A stretch of DNA of 54,884 bases, taken from NCBI RefSeq assembly GCF_013391405.1, contig NZ_JACBFD010000030.1:1-54884 (forward strand), read 5' to 3'. The notes under the pieces were generated by a model, which saw only the letters and a list, made by a program, of their open reading frames with translations, did not search any database and had not been told where the DNA came from. Origin of the DNA: Staphylococcus sp. GSSP0090 (GTDB taxonomy: Bacteria; Bacillota; Bacilli; Staphylococcales; Staphylococcaceae). The position numbers and the translations under genes are program-made. Position 1 is the first letter of the stretch, and each line of letters opens with the position of its first letter. Shown here one piece after another: positions 7,509-15,511 of this stretch.

Positions 7509-8309
7509 ATGAATTTATTTACAACAAGTGACGGTACTGCACTCAATTACAGAACAAGTGGTGAAGGCAATGCAATAGTAATGATTCACACTGCATTCGA
7601 TAATTTAACAGTATTTGATATGATAGAAGAAAAATTCAATGAAAATAACCAAGTGATACTTATTGACTTAAGAGGTCACGGTTACTCTGATAAACCACAA
7701 CATATTGATTTCAAGGAATATGCAGAAGATATTAAAGAATTATTAGATTATTTATATGTGACACAAGCATCATTCATTGGTCATGAATTAGGCGGTTCCG
7801 TTTCTAGCGCATTTGCAGCTATGTATCCAGAAATGACTGACTCAATTACTTTAGTTAATCCAACGTTACTTGATGATATGTCTCCAGAAGAACGCTTGTA
7901 TCGTAAATATGCCAATCAAATTAGAAATTGGGATAAAGAAAAACAACAGAAATTTTTAGATAAACATTTATATTACTCAAAACGAAAAGCTAAGAAATTT
8001 TTGAAACAAGTTGAAGATACAAATGGCATCGCTACACAAGCTGAATTAGATGCAGTCAAAGCTTCATTTAATGATAATAATATCATGAGTTATTTAAGTG
8101 AAATCGAGTTGCCTACTTTAATTATTGCTGGTCAACACGGTGAAAGAACAACTATTGTTGAAGCGAAAGAAGTGGGAGATTATATTGGTGAAGTACAATT
8201 TGAAACATTTACTGCTTCTGGATTATATCCTTTTGTTGAAGAAAAGGATAAATTTGTAGAATGCGTTTTGAAATTTATCAAAGACAATGAAAAAGAATTA
8301 ACATTTTAA
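7509..8309 (+). CDS. Alpha/beta-hydrolase-fold protein lacking the catalytic triad
   Basis: A 266-residue protein with a clear alpha/beta-hydrolase fold (DLRGHGYSDKP near 58-68). The nucleophile elbow reads FIGHELGGSVS, with Glu in place of Ser or Asp. The C-terminal position normally written SGHxPxxEE reads SGLYPFVEE, without His, and the acid-bearing loop GxxD reads GQHGERTT. All three triad residues therefore look lost while the fold is kept, so it is probably a pseudoenzyme or uses other chemistry. It starts right after the HAD gene stop with AGGAAGAG upstream. A second member of the superfamily lies at 10266. Confidence 0.82.
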   Translation: MNLFTTSDGTALNYRTSGEGNAIVMIHTAFDNLTVFDMIEEKFNENNQVILIDLRGHGYSDKPQHIDFKEYAEDIKELLDYLYVTQASFIGHELGGSVSSAFAAMYPEMTDSITLVNPTLLDDMSPEERLYRKYANQIRNWDKEKQQKFLDKHLYYSKRKAKKFLKQVEDTNGIATQAELDAVKASFNDNNIMSYLSEIELPTLIIAGQHGERTTIVEAKEVGDYIGEVQFETFTASGLYPFVEEKDKFVECVLKFIKDNEKELTF

Positions 8310-8390
8310 AATATTGAGTGATAGGATTAAAGCATCGTAAATACTGCGATACGGTAATACGACAATTTTTATTACGAACTGCGTTGGTTT

Positions 8391-8407
8391 TGTAATCTTC
8401 TTGTAAC
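8391..8407 (+). promoter_or_regulatory. Candidate WalR (YycF) binding site
   Basis: TGTAAT-CTTCT-TGTAAC matches the direct-repeat consensus TGTWAH-N5-TGTWAH of the essential WalKR cell-wall regulator. It lies about 80 bases before the start of a secreted protein gene. This is a sequence match only; binding is inferred. Confidence 0.5.
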
Positions 8408-8485
8408 AATACTGTTATTTTAGTAATATTTATAGTACAATGTGGGTAAGCACAAAGAAACTGATAAATAAAGGAGAGCGTGCTT

Positions 8486-8995
8486 ATGAAAAAATTATTT
8501 GCAGCAGTAATCGTATCGGGATTAGCACTTTCTGGAATAGGTACAGGTAGTGTGGATGCCGCGTCAGGTAACTCTATCCAAAATGTTAAATCACTTCAAC
8601 AAGGAGATACAACTTTAGAAGGTGCGAAAATTGGTGCACCCGTTCAAAGTTTATTGAAATCTAATGATGTATCTGTATATTCACACAGCCCGGATGGTAA
8701 AGAACATTATTATGAATTTAAAAAAGATAATGGTGTACTTGTTGTAACAGCTGACGGTAAAAAGAACAATGGAAAAATTACTCGTGCTTCTATGAGTTAT
8801 AATGATACAAATGGTCCAACTTATAAAGCGGTTAAAAATGTTGTTGGCAGCAATGCTGTCACACGTGAACATTATAATAATGTAACTGGCAATTTTGGTT
8901 ATGTTCAAGACAATGATTTATCATATCAATTTAGTTCTTCATCACCAAGTGATAAAAATATTAAATTGTACCGCATTGATTTGACTAAGTCATAA
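8486..8995 (+). CDS. Secreted protein of unknown function
   Basis: A 169-residue protein with a classical signal peptide (MKKLFAAVIVSGLALSG, likely cut after VDA at about residue 25). The ATG at 8486 has AAGGAGAG 8 bases upstream; the GTG two codons earlier is too close. The mature part is basic, without cysteines, transmembrane helices or a sortase signal, and contains HSPDGKEHYYEFKKDNGVLV, which looks like an extracellular beta-rich domain. An equivalent secreted protein sits at the same place in S. aureus but has no known function to my knowledge. A WalR-like site upstream suggests a link to cell-wall turnover. Confidence 0.8.
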   Translation: MKKLFAAVIVSGLALSGIGTGSVDAASGNSIQNVKSLQQGDTTLEGAKIGAPVQSLLKSNDVSVYSHSPDGKEHYYEFKKDNGVLVVTADGKKNNGKITRASMSYNDTNGPTYKAVKNVVGSNAVTREHYNNVTGNFGYVQDNDLSYQFSSSSPSDKNIKLYRIDLTKS

Positions 8996-9349
8996 TATCA
9001 ATGAATCTATGTAAGTAGATTATGAAAGATGAAGTTCATGTATAAGCATTGTTGCAATACTTTATTAATATAAGCGTTGTGACTTTTGCATAAGAACCAT
9101 GCAATTTCATAGAAATATGAGTTCTATAGAAAAAAACGGTGTGCTAGAGTTACCTCATTTATAGGTCGTTCTGACTCATCCCATCCAATAGGCCGAGACA
9201 TATTCATGTCCCGGCCTGTTATTTTATTGCTAAAATAAACTATAGTATGAGATTATTAATAAAATAGCTTTAACATCTTAATGATGATTATTAACTACAA
9301 AGGTCATTGTGAGCAATGATTAAAATGAATTTTATAAAAGGAGTCAATT
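8996..9349. other. Intergenic region with hairpins
   Basis: Between the secreted-protein gene and the membrane-protein gene. It contains an AGAAC...GTTCT hairpin with a TCATA/TATGA inner stem at about 9086-9116 and the terminator at 9190-9225. Nothing recognisable lies between 9226 and 9340 apart from AT-rich promoter-like sequence. Confidence 0.5.
9190..9225 (+). terminator. Rho-independent terminator
   Basis: The stem AGGCCGAGACAT / ATGTCCCGGCCT (9190-9217) is followed by a T-rich tail. It ends the secreted-protein transcript. It is a member of the GAGACAT...ATGTC(C/T)C terminator family seen repeatedly here. Confidence 0.75.
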
Positions 9350-10060
9350 ATGAGAGTTAACGATAAGGTTTTAGTAGAAAATATTAATGACTATTTTACT
9401 CATAAAGGCCTTTCTCCAAACTTAATAGAGGATATTAAAGAGAAATTAAAAAAGGATTTCCAAAAATCTGAAGCCAAAGATGAAGACTATATTGAATATA
9501 GACGCAAATCACCAGCAGAAATTATATTAACGATCCAACGTAATTTATTTACACTACAACTCAATCCGATTGTATTTTTTATTGTTAATTTTATTTTACT
9601 TTCTTACTTATATGACAAACAATATGTTCCGTTTCAAGCGGCTACTGGTACTTCGATTTTTTACTTTTTAATCATATTACCAATTTCAATTTTCATATAT
9701 TTGCGAATTGATTGGAAGAATTATTTATATAGTAATAAATTTGAAATGGTGATTGGTTTAGTAGTTGCAATTGCTGCGTTTATCCTTGTGATACTACATA
9801 CGTTTGATATTAATTTGGGTATTGTGGCAGTTACGATATACGCGCATCAAGTTGTATTTTTTATCGGTATTTTATTCAGTATTTCAGGTATATATTTTAA
9901 AAGATTAGAGTTTACAGGCATTGGTTTATTATTATGTCAAAAAACAATCGATGCTATGATTGGAAATGCAAGTATTGCACAAATTGGTTCAATCGTTATT
10001 TGGATATTGTTATTAATTGTAATTATTTATTATACCATTCGTATTTCTTCAAGAAATTAA
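9350..10060 (+). CDS. Multi-pass membrane protein of unknown function
   Basis: A 236-residue protein with a hydrophilic, charged N-terminal part of about 75 residues (INDYFTHKGLSPNLIEDIKE, KKDFQKSEAKDEDYIEY) followed by about five transmembrane helices. This layout resembles DUF1129-type membrane proteins of Firmicutes, but I am not sure of the family. The ribosome site AAAAGGAG is strong. It is a single-gene unit, flanked by terminators on both sides (9190 and 10096). No catalytic residues or transporter motifs are apparent. Confidence 0.8.
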   Translation: MRVNDKVLVENINDYFTHKGLSPNLIEDIKEKLKKDFQKSEAKDEDYIEYRRKSPAEIILTIQRNLFTLQLNPIVFFIVNFILLSYLYDKQYVPFQAATGTSIFYFLIILPISIFIYLRIDWKNYLYSNKFEMVIGLVVAIAAFILVILHTFDINLGIVAVTIYAHQVVFFIGILFSISGIYFKRLEFTGIGLLLCQKTIDAMIGNASIAQIGSIVIWILLLIVIIYYTIRISSRN

Positions 10061-10095
10061 AAGCGTATATGATTTAAATATGTAAATGAAATGAA

Positions 10096-10147
10096 TGCGT
10101 TTCAATGTCAAACCACCGAGTATGGTGTGGCAGTGGAACGCTTTTTT
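10096..10147 (+). terminator. Rho-independent terminator
   Basis: A long imperfect hairpin (GCGTTTCA... ACCACC / GGTGTGG ...GGAACGC) is followed by TTTTTT. It terminates the preceding membrane-protein gene. Confidence 0.75.
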
Positions 10148-10265
10148 ATTTTTTCAAATACGTATTTATTGATCAGGCTTTATTTGAAAAAATTTAAAGT
10201 TAAAAAGATAGCATAAGCTAATTCAATAACGGGTATATGTGTTTTGTAAAGGGAGGTGGCCCAAA

Positions 10266-11069
10266 ATGGAAAAAGTCGCAACAAATTATAACAACGAGAT
10301 TGCATACATCCGAGAGGGTCAAGGTTTTCCTGTAATATTAATTCATGGCCTAGATGGCAACATGGCTTCTTTATATGGCCTAAAAGATGAATTAAAACAT
10401 AAATTTGAAGTGATTGTTTATGATGTTAGAGGACATGGTAAATCAACGAAAAAAAATTCATTTAATTTAGAAGATCATGTAGAAGATTTAAGGGCTTTGA
10501 TGACTAAGTTGAATATTTCGTCTGCACATCTTATTGGTCATGATATGGGAGGATTAATTGCAAAGCATTTCACTGATAAGTATGAATCAAAAGTCGCAAC
10601 ATTAACTTTAATTGCTTGTAACCTTATTGATAGTGTACATGCATTAAATAAACTAATGATTGAACATCAAGATGAAATTGAAGGTTTTGATAAATCAGAA
10701 GCGCTGATCTTACTTTTACCTTATATGTATAAAGAAAAAGAAAAAGCTAAAAAATGGTTTCAAAGTCAACTCATTTATAGTAGACAATCAGCAGAAGATA
10801 GCGCTGTAGCCACAAGAGCACTCATGGATTTTCCTGTATTTAATAAAGATATTGTTATTGAACAAACGGATGTCCCTACATTAATAGTGAACGGCATATA
10901 TGATCCCTTAATGACATCAGAGGTTATTGAAAAATATCATTATGCATTTACAAGGCTGCAAATACAATCTTTTAAAGAATCAGGCCATGCGCCACATATT
11001 GAAGAACCAGAACATTTTTTAAATCTTTATAATGATTTTATCAAGGCGAATACATTTCAAAAAGAGTAA
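10266..11069 (+). CDS. Alpha/beta hydrolase with an Asp nucleophile elbow
   Basis: A 267-residue alpha/beta hydrolase. The elbow is LIGHDMGGLIA, with Asp in the nucleophile position as in epoxide hydrolases and haloacid/haloalkane dehalogenases rather than Ser as in esterases. The acid (NGIYDPLM) and the His (SGHAPHIEEPEHF) are present, so an Asp-Asp-His triad is complete. HGLDGN near residue 30 supplies the oxyanion hole. I place the start at ATG 10266, with AGGGAGG about 9 bases upstream; a GTG at 10239 would add nine residues. The substrate is unknown. It is a superfamily relative of the degenerate protein at 7509. Confidence 0.86.
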   Translation: MEKVATNYNNEIAYIREGQGFPVILIHGLDGNMASLYGLKDELKHKFEVIVYDVRGHGKSTKKNSFNLEDHVEDLRALMTKLNISSAHLIGHDMGGLIAKHFTDKYESKVATLTLIACNLIDSVHALNKLMIEHQDEIEGFDKSEALILLLPYMYKEKEKAKKWFQSQLIYSRQSAEDSAVATRALMDFPVFNKDIVIEQTDVPTLIVNGIYDPLMTSEVIEKYHYAFTRLQIQSFKESGHAPHIEEPEHFLNLYNDFIKANTFQKE

Positions 11070-11241
11070 TGAGATATAGCATATTTTAAAAGCAATAAAG
11101 AAAGACCTATCATTGATAAGTTAGAGATATCTTACATGGTTAGATGCGTGATATCGATATTAGAATACGATCATTATCTAAGCTGAAAATCAAAAATGAG
11201 TAAGCTTATTTTATTATACAAAGCATTGAGTTTTCATATAC

Positions 11242-11280
11242 AAAGAGACCGAGACATGAGTAACATGTCCCGGTCTCTTT
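11242..11280. terminator. Bidirectional terminator between hydrolase gene and sarA
   Basis: AAAGAGACCGAGACATG pairs with CATGTCCCGGTCTCTTT, flanked by A and T runs, so it can stop the plus-strand hydrolase transcript and, 9 bases after its stop codon, the minus-strand sarA transcript. Confidence 0.85.
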
Positions 11281-11289
11281 TGAGTAAGC

Positions 11290-11664
11290 TTAAACTTCTT
11301 TTTCGTCGTTAGCTTCTTTGATACGATCATTCACACGTGATAATAACTCATTAATTTTTTTACGTTGTTTCGTATCAACTAAAATTAATACAGTTCTTTC
11401 ATCATGCTCATTACGTTTTTTATCGAAATAATCTTCTTGAGATAAGTTTTTAACAGCTTTAACAACTTGCGGCTGTTTATAGTTCAAATGATTAATAATA
11501 TCTTTTAAATAATATTCTTCACTTTCATGTTCACTAATATAAGTTAATACAGCGAACTCCTCAAAACTTATTGAAAATTCTTTTTTGATAATTCCTTTCA
11601 ATTTATCAGCGTAAGTAACCATCGCTAATAATTCAAAGCAATCATTAATTTTGGTGATAGCCAT
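11290..11664 (-). CDS. sarA: Staphylococcal accessory regulator SarA
   Basis: A 124-residue winged-helix DNA-binding protein, the global regulator of virulence and biofilm genes in staphylococci. The sequence begins [20 protein letters not shown] and includes the SarA core ([32 protein letters not shown], wing [14 protein letters not shown]). The C-terminal tail ([20 protein letters not shown]) differs from S. aureus SarA as I recall it, pointing to another Staphylococcus species. The start has GGGAGG 9 bases upstream. A good promoter is about 160 bases before the start codon. Only 360 bases separate it from the next upstream gene. Confidence 0.95.
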   Translation of the reverse strand: MAITKINDCFELLAMVTYADKLKGIIKKEFSISFEEFAVLTYISEHESEEYYLKDIINHLNYKQPQVVKAVKNLSQEDYFDKKRNEHDERTVLILVDTKQRKKINELLSRVNDRIKEANDEKEV

Positions 11665-12024
11665 CCTTATTCCTCCCTATTCTATTGCCCAATCAAATAT
11701 ACATATTAAAAGTGTTTTTGTATAAATATTTGTCTTAATTCAAAGTTAAATACAAAGAGTTTATCATAATTTGCAGACCTATTATATTTGAGTAAAATAT
11801 ATTAAAACTGCTATTATTTAGTTTATTATAACTAAATAAAAATAGAAAGTAAACAAAAAACTGTTTAAGCGGTACATGAATGATTTAAGATATTAATTCA
11901 ATTCTTTAAATACCAATAAGGGAAATATAATTAATATTTCTCATTTTCAATTTTCCATAATTTGATAAAATTACTAAAAAACTAATTTATATTTAAAGGT
12001 GTTTGCTATTTATACTGTGTACGT
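11665..12024. other. sarA leader and promoter region
   Basis: This 360-base AT-rich region contains the proximal sarA promoter (11825-11853) and several further TATAAT-like boxes on the minus strand (for example near 11782). I saw no clear sigma-B promoter (GTTTAA...GGGTAT) on the minus strand. The S. aureus locus, as I remember it, has three promoters spread over about 700 bases, so distal promoters here would fall inside the neighbouring gene or are absent. Confidence 0.5.
11825..11853 (-). promoter_or_regulatory. Candidate sarA proximal promoter
   Basis: On the minus strand, TTTACT (-35) and TATAAT (-10) are separated by exactly 17 bases. Transcription would start about 155 bases before the sarA ATG, a distance like that of P1 in S. 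aureus sarA. Confidence 0.6.
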
Positions 12025-12957
12025 TTAATTTTTTGACAGAACATGATTCGCGTTTTTAGCAATCGTATCGCCTACATTTAACCCTTGTATAACTTTCATA
12101 TCATTGTTATTACCCAATTTTTCTGTTTTAATAACCCGTTTAATAAATTTTTTATTTCTTTGTAAAAAAACGAATTGCTCATCATATATTGCAGTTTTTG
12201 GAATTACAATGAGATTGGTAGGTTTTTCTACACGTAAATGTTTACCGAATTTAATATCTGGTTTGGAAGTGATTTCAACATTATATTGTGACGGTTGTGT
12301 AATCACTTCGTTATTTAAAGGTAGTTTACTAATGAAATTTACAGTACCTGTGAAACTGTGAAAAGGATCTATGCTTACGCGCACTTTATCCTTTAATTCC
12401 AATGTATTTACTATAGATTCTGTTACTTTAGCTTTGATTATAGCACTTGGATTGAAAATTTGCAGAATAAGTTCATTGTTTTTGGAAGGTATGCGTTGAT
12501 TAATGACAATGTGACCATCCATAGATGCATAAATCGTTGTGCGTAGTTGTGTTTGAAGGGTTTCGATTTCAGATTGTGTGCGATTAATTTCGAGTGTGCT
12601 TGTAGGAGATTTAAGAGGGTCTAATTTGTTTAAGTGAGATAAGTATTTTTGTTTAGACGTAATTTGATGTTCGATGTTGACATTGTAGTATTCAAATAAA
12701 GGCTGATTTTTCTTGACGTTTTCATCATTTTTAACAAACCAATTGTGGATGATGCCTTTGTTTGAACTGAAGAAAATATTTGTTAGTTGGGAAGGGGATT
12801 GTATACCTGTGAAGTGTTGTGCTTCTTTGTATTGAATTTTGATTGTTTCTATATTATGGGGATGTCTGGTGTTAGACTTAGTTAAATAGAGCCAGCTTAG
12901 TAGGGCAATGCTACAAAAGAGGGCAAGTAGTGTGATAATAAATAAAACTTTCCGCAA
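12025..12957 (-). CDS. HlyD/RND-type membrane fusion (efflux adaptor) protein
   Basis: A 310-residue protein with one N-terminal transmembrane helix (VLFIITLLALFCSIALLSWL), then a biotinyl-lipoyl-like half (NKGIIHNWFVKNDENVKKNQ), a short coiled coil (about residues 100-145) and a beta-barrel half. This is the layout of the HlyD/RND adaptor family, which links an inner-membrane pump to export. I start it at TTG 12957 because AGAGGTGA lies 5 bases before it; a start at 13035 adds 26 residues without a ribosome site. No ABC or RND pump gene is adjacent, which is unusual for this family. Neighbours are a YdcZ-type protein upstream and sarA downstream. Confidence 0.78.
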   Translation of the reverse strand: MRKVLFIITLLALFCSIALLSWLYLTKSNTRHPHNIETIKIQYKEAQHFTGIQSPSQLTNIFFSSNKGIIHNWFVKNDENVKKNQPLFEYYNVNIEHQITSKQKYLSHLNKLDPLKSPTSTLEINRTQSEIETLQTQLRTTIYASMDGHIVINQRIPSKNNELILQIFNPSAIIKAKVTESIVNTLELKDKVRVSIDPFHSFTGTVNFISKLPLNNEVITQPSQYNVEITSKPDIKFGKHLRVEKPTNLIVIPKTAIYDEQFVFLQRNKKFIKRVIKTEKLGNNNDMKVIQGLNVGDTIAKNANHVLSKN

Positions 12958-13074
12958 TAAAGTCACCTCTTGATGTTTTGATACTGTCATTATACTGCGA
13001 TGTGGTAGGGCTTTTCTATAAAAAAATCGCGTCATTTACTAAAAGTTTAAAGTAAATAACGCGAGAACGCATTT

Positions 13075-14004
13075 TTAAAATAATCTTAACAAAATAATAC
13101 CAATCATAATCGCAATAATGCCAACAATTTTTCGTGTAGTGATTTTATTAATGCGTGTACCTAATAAACCGAAGTGATCAATGATGACCCCCATCAGCAT
13201 TTGACCTAGCATTACAATTATTGTCGTTAATGCAGCACCGAGATGAGGCATTAATATAATATTTGTAGTTACGAATACAACGCCCAATATACCGCCGATA
13301 AAATAGATTGGTTTGAGTTTCCCTTGTTTTGCATCGATTGTCTTGAGTTTAAGACTTCGATTAAAAATAAGTGTAAGTATGAATAAGACAATGGTACCAA
13401 CTGCAAATGAAATTAGTGCGGCCATGACAGAAGAGTGAATTTGTTGGCCTAAAGCACTATTGATTGCTGTTTGAATTGGCGGACAAAACCCAAAGACAAA
13501 TCCAATAACTAACCAAATATAAACGGTAGATGAATGTCCTTTTTCAATTGGTGTGCGTTTCACATAGTTCATCAGGACAATACCGAAGATTAAAACGATA
13601 ATACCTATTACTTTAAAGATGGTAAAAGGTTCTTGCTCGGCACCAAACCAGCCAAAGGTATCAATCATGACGCCCATTATGATTTGTCCAGCTACTGTCA
13701 TAACAACGGTTAATGACGCGCCTAAACGAGGTAATAGCAATAGATTACCTGTGAGGAAAATAACACCAAGCATACCCCCGACAAACCATATGTAACTAAA
13801 AGATTGATTGCTATAAAAGTGTGTAGTAAATACATGAGGGTTGGTAACAAGATTAATTAAAATTAAAAAAATAGTTCCAGTTGCAAACGAGATTGTGGAC
13901 GCATAGAATGAAGATTTCGTATAAAGGCTTAATCTAGAATTGATTGAAGTTTGAAAAGGAACCACCATACCAGCGACAATCCCGAGTAAATATAAGAGGA
14001 TCAT
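13075..14004 (-). CDS. YdcZ/DUF606-type double-domain membrane protein
   Basis: A 309-residue membrane protein of ten predicted helices, made of two similar halves. PFQTSINSRLS in the first half corresponds to PPIQTAINSALG in the second, and GASLTVVMTVAGQIIMGVMI to GAALTTIIVMLGQMLMGVII. Each half is a YdcZ (DUF606, drug/metabolite transporter clan) domain. This internal duplication forms a complete transporter-like unit; the substrate is unknown. The ATG at 14004 begins directly at helix 1; the ATG at 14031 would add a charged leader without a ribosome site. It may be cotranscribed with the adaptor gene downstream. Confidence 0.82.
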   Translation of the reverse strand: MILLYLLGIVAGMVVPFQTSINSRLSLYTKSSFYASTISFATGTIFLILINLVTNPHVFTTHFYSNQSFSYIWFVGGMLGVIFLTGNLLLLPRLGASLTVVMTVAGQIIMGVMIDTFGWFGAEQEPFTIFKVIGIIVLIFGIVLMNYVKRTPIEKGHSSTVYIWLVIGFVFGFCPPIQTAINSALGQQIHSSVMAALISFAVGTIVLFILTLIFNRSLKLKTIDAKQGKLKPIYFIGGILGVVFVTTNIILMPHLGAALTTIIVMLGQMLMGVIIDHFGLLGTRINKITTRKIVGIIAIMIGIILLRLF

Positions 14005-14227
14005 ATCATCACGCTTTCTTTCAAGATACATATATTATATAGGAAAGAGAAAAATATTCATACATTTAAATTTAATCGAGAAATATTTGTATATTACAGA
14101 AAATAATGTACACAATACACAAAATGTAATAAAATACGTATGTTGATTCTTTTATAAAATTAAAAATTAGCAAAACAAAACAGTTTTAAATAATATAAGT
14201 AACAAAAGAAGTGAGTGACAATAGATA

Positions 14228-14461
14228 GTGAAACGGCTTTCCATAATTCGTCTTTTAGATCAAGAAACGTTTTTCTTGGGCGCAGGTAGTGATGATAATA
14301 TAAAGAAGTATCAATTTTTAGAAGTGTTAAATTCAAGACATTCATATAAAAATTTAGCTCAGGTTGTCGAAATATATGATAAATACGCGATTTGTAAAAA
14401 GTTAGGTAAGAAAAAAGTGTTTTTTGGTGACACTGTTAGGTTACGACCATATAGAGATTAG
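14228..14461 (+). CDS. Small conserved-looking hypothetical protein
   Basis: A 77-residue basic protein starting at GTG 14228. It contains DQETFFLGAGSDDNIKKY and a basic C-terminal part (CKKLGKKKVFFGDTVRLRPY). There is no signal peptide or transmembrane helix. Codon use is normal for the window. A purine-rich AAGAAGTGAG lies about 15 bases upstream, which is long for a ribosome site, so the start is not certain. I do not recognise a family. It stands alone between the YdcZ-type gene and a terminator at 14660. Confidence 0.55.
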   Translation: MKRLSIIRLLDQETFFLGAGSDDNIKKYQFLEVLNSRHSYKNLAQVVEIYDKYAICKKLGKKKVFFGDTVRLRPYRD

Positions 14462-14921
14462 GTAACTTTATATTTAAAACTTGTTACAGTGTAGGTTTGT
14501 TTAGGGTATTGTTTGATTCTATAGTTTAGTACGCAATCTTGGCTCAGGATAACAGCTCATAACAAATTCTATAAAAATGAATAGCATGTTTAAATATATG
14601 GTTTACTAGCCTATAAGCATTATCGTATTTGAATGAGTTAACAATGTATATAGTAATCAAAAAAACGGCAATCTCTATTTCAGGTTAATAGAAATTACCG
14701 TTTTTTTATTTTCTAAGATGCTCTTTTCCATATAGTTTTTGATCATAGAAGTGGTTGATATTTAGATATGATAGGGAATTATGCACCAATCTTTGTCTCA
14801 TGAGAACAACATAGCATTCAAGTAGTGCTTAATGTATACTTATATCTAATTTTTTAGTTATCTTTATTTAATAAGTGAGACGGAGAAGCCAGGTTTTTGC
14901 TTCTCTATGATTTTAAATAGC
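14462..14921. other. Intergenic region without a recognised gene
   Basis: About 460 bases. It holds the terminator at 14660-14709 and a GGAGAAGC/GCTTCTC hairpin at 14882-14905 just after the minus-strand DUF2922 gene, which lacks a T run. The rest shows no gene. Confidence 0.5.
14660..14709. terminator. Rho-independent terminator
   Basis: AAAACGGCAATCTCTATT pairs with AATAGAAATTACCGTTTT with two mismatches and is flanked by an A run on the left and seven T on the right. It can work in either direction and follows the small gene at 14228 after about 200 bases. Confidence 0.7.
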
Positions 14922-15140
14922 TTAGTTTTCAAAAATGAGTTTAGTAGATTTGTCTATAATTTGTGCTGAATGAACAGATGTTGGAATACCAGATTTAGGT
15001 CTTAAAATGTCTAAGTCGATAATTTTAGACATACCTTCTTTAACTGCTGATTCGTTTACGAAGTGTTCAATTTTGGGTAATGGTAATTTGATAGCTTTAT
15101 TTACGGCATCATTGAATACAAGTTCTAGTGTTTGTGACAT
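14922..15140 (-). CDS. DUF2922 family protein
   Basis: A 72-residue protein beginning MSQTLELVFNDAVNKAIKLP, typical of the DUF2922 family of Firmicutes. It lies 18 bases after the DUF1659 gene, and these two small families commonly occur as a pair. AGGAGG lies 7-8 bases before the ATG. It is cytosolic, without transmembrane segments or catalytic motifs. Function is unknown; the pairing suggests a joint role. Confidence 0.82.
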   Translation of the reverse strand: MSQTLELVFNDAVNKAIKLPLPKIEHFVNESAVKEGMSKIIDLDILRPKSGIPTSVHSAQIIDKSTKLIFEN

Positions 15141-15158
15141 TGTTTAGTTCCTCCTAAT

Positions 15159-15365
15159 TTAGTTAATAGCTTCAGTCTTAATGACTTCTAACTTGTCAAA
15201 ATGTTCTCCAGTGATTTGTTCGATAATTGACTTAAAGCTCTTAAGTTGTTCTGTTGTTGCTTCCGTATTTAAATTAGTAAAGTGACGTTTGAACTGACTT
15301 GCTTTTCCATCTTTATCGTACAGTGTGCGTGACATTGTTACTGCAAGTTGACTAATTGTACTCAT
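15159..15365 (-). CDS. DUF1659 family protein
   Basis: A 68-residue protein starting at the ATG at 15365 (MSTISQLAVTMSRTLYDKD), which has a strong AAAGGAGG site 9 bases upstream; longer forms starting at 15419 lack one. The TISQL...QFKRHFTNLNTEATTEQL pattern is that of DUF1659, usually found next to DUF2922 genes as it is here. Function unknown. The operon is on the minus strand and divergent from the recombinase-fold gene. Confidence 0.8.
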   Translation of the reverse strand: MSTISQLAVTMSRTLYDKDGKASQFKRHFTNLNTEATTEQLKSFKSIIEQITGEHFDKLEVIKTEAIN

Positions 15366-15511
15366 CTGTTTCAACCTCCTTTCACTATATATATCGAAAT
15401 AAAATAGCGAAGTGGCCAAAAATAATTTGAGAAATTTAAGCTAACCCCTTCCATGTGACATAAATATCATATATCATTAAATAAGAAACATTTATGGTGA
15501 GAGGTGGATAT

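Noticed and set aside
10231..10236. Sigma-B promoter (GGGTAT) before the hydrolase at 10266
   Set aside because: GGGTAT is present but no GTTTAA-like element lies 12-15 bases upstream.
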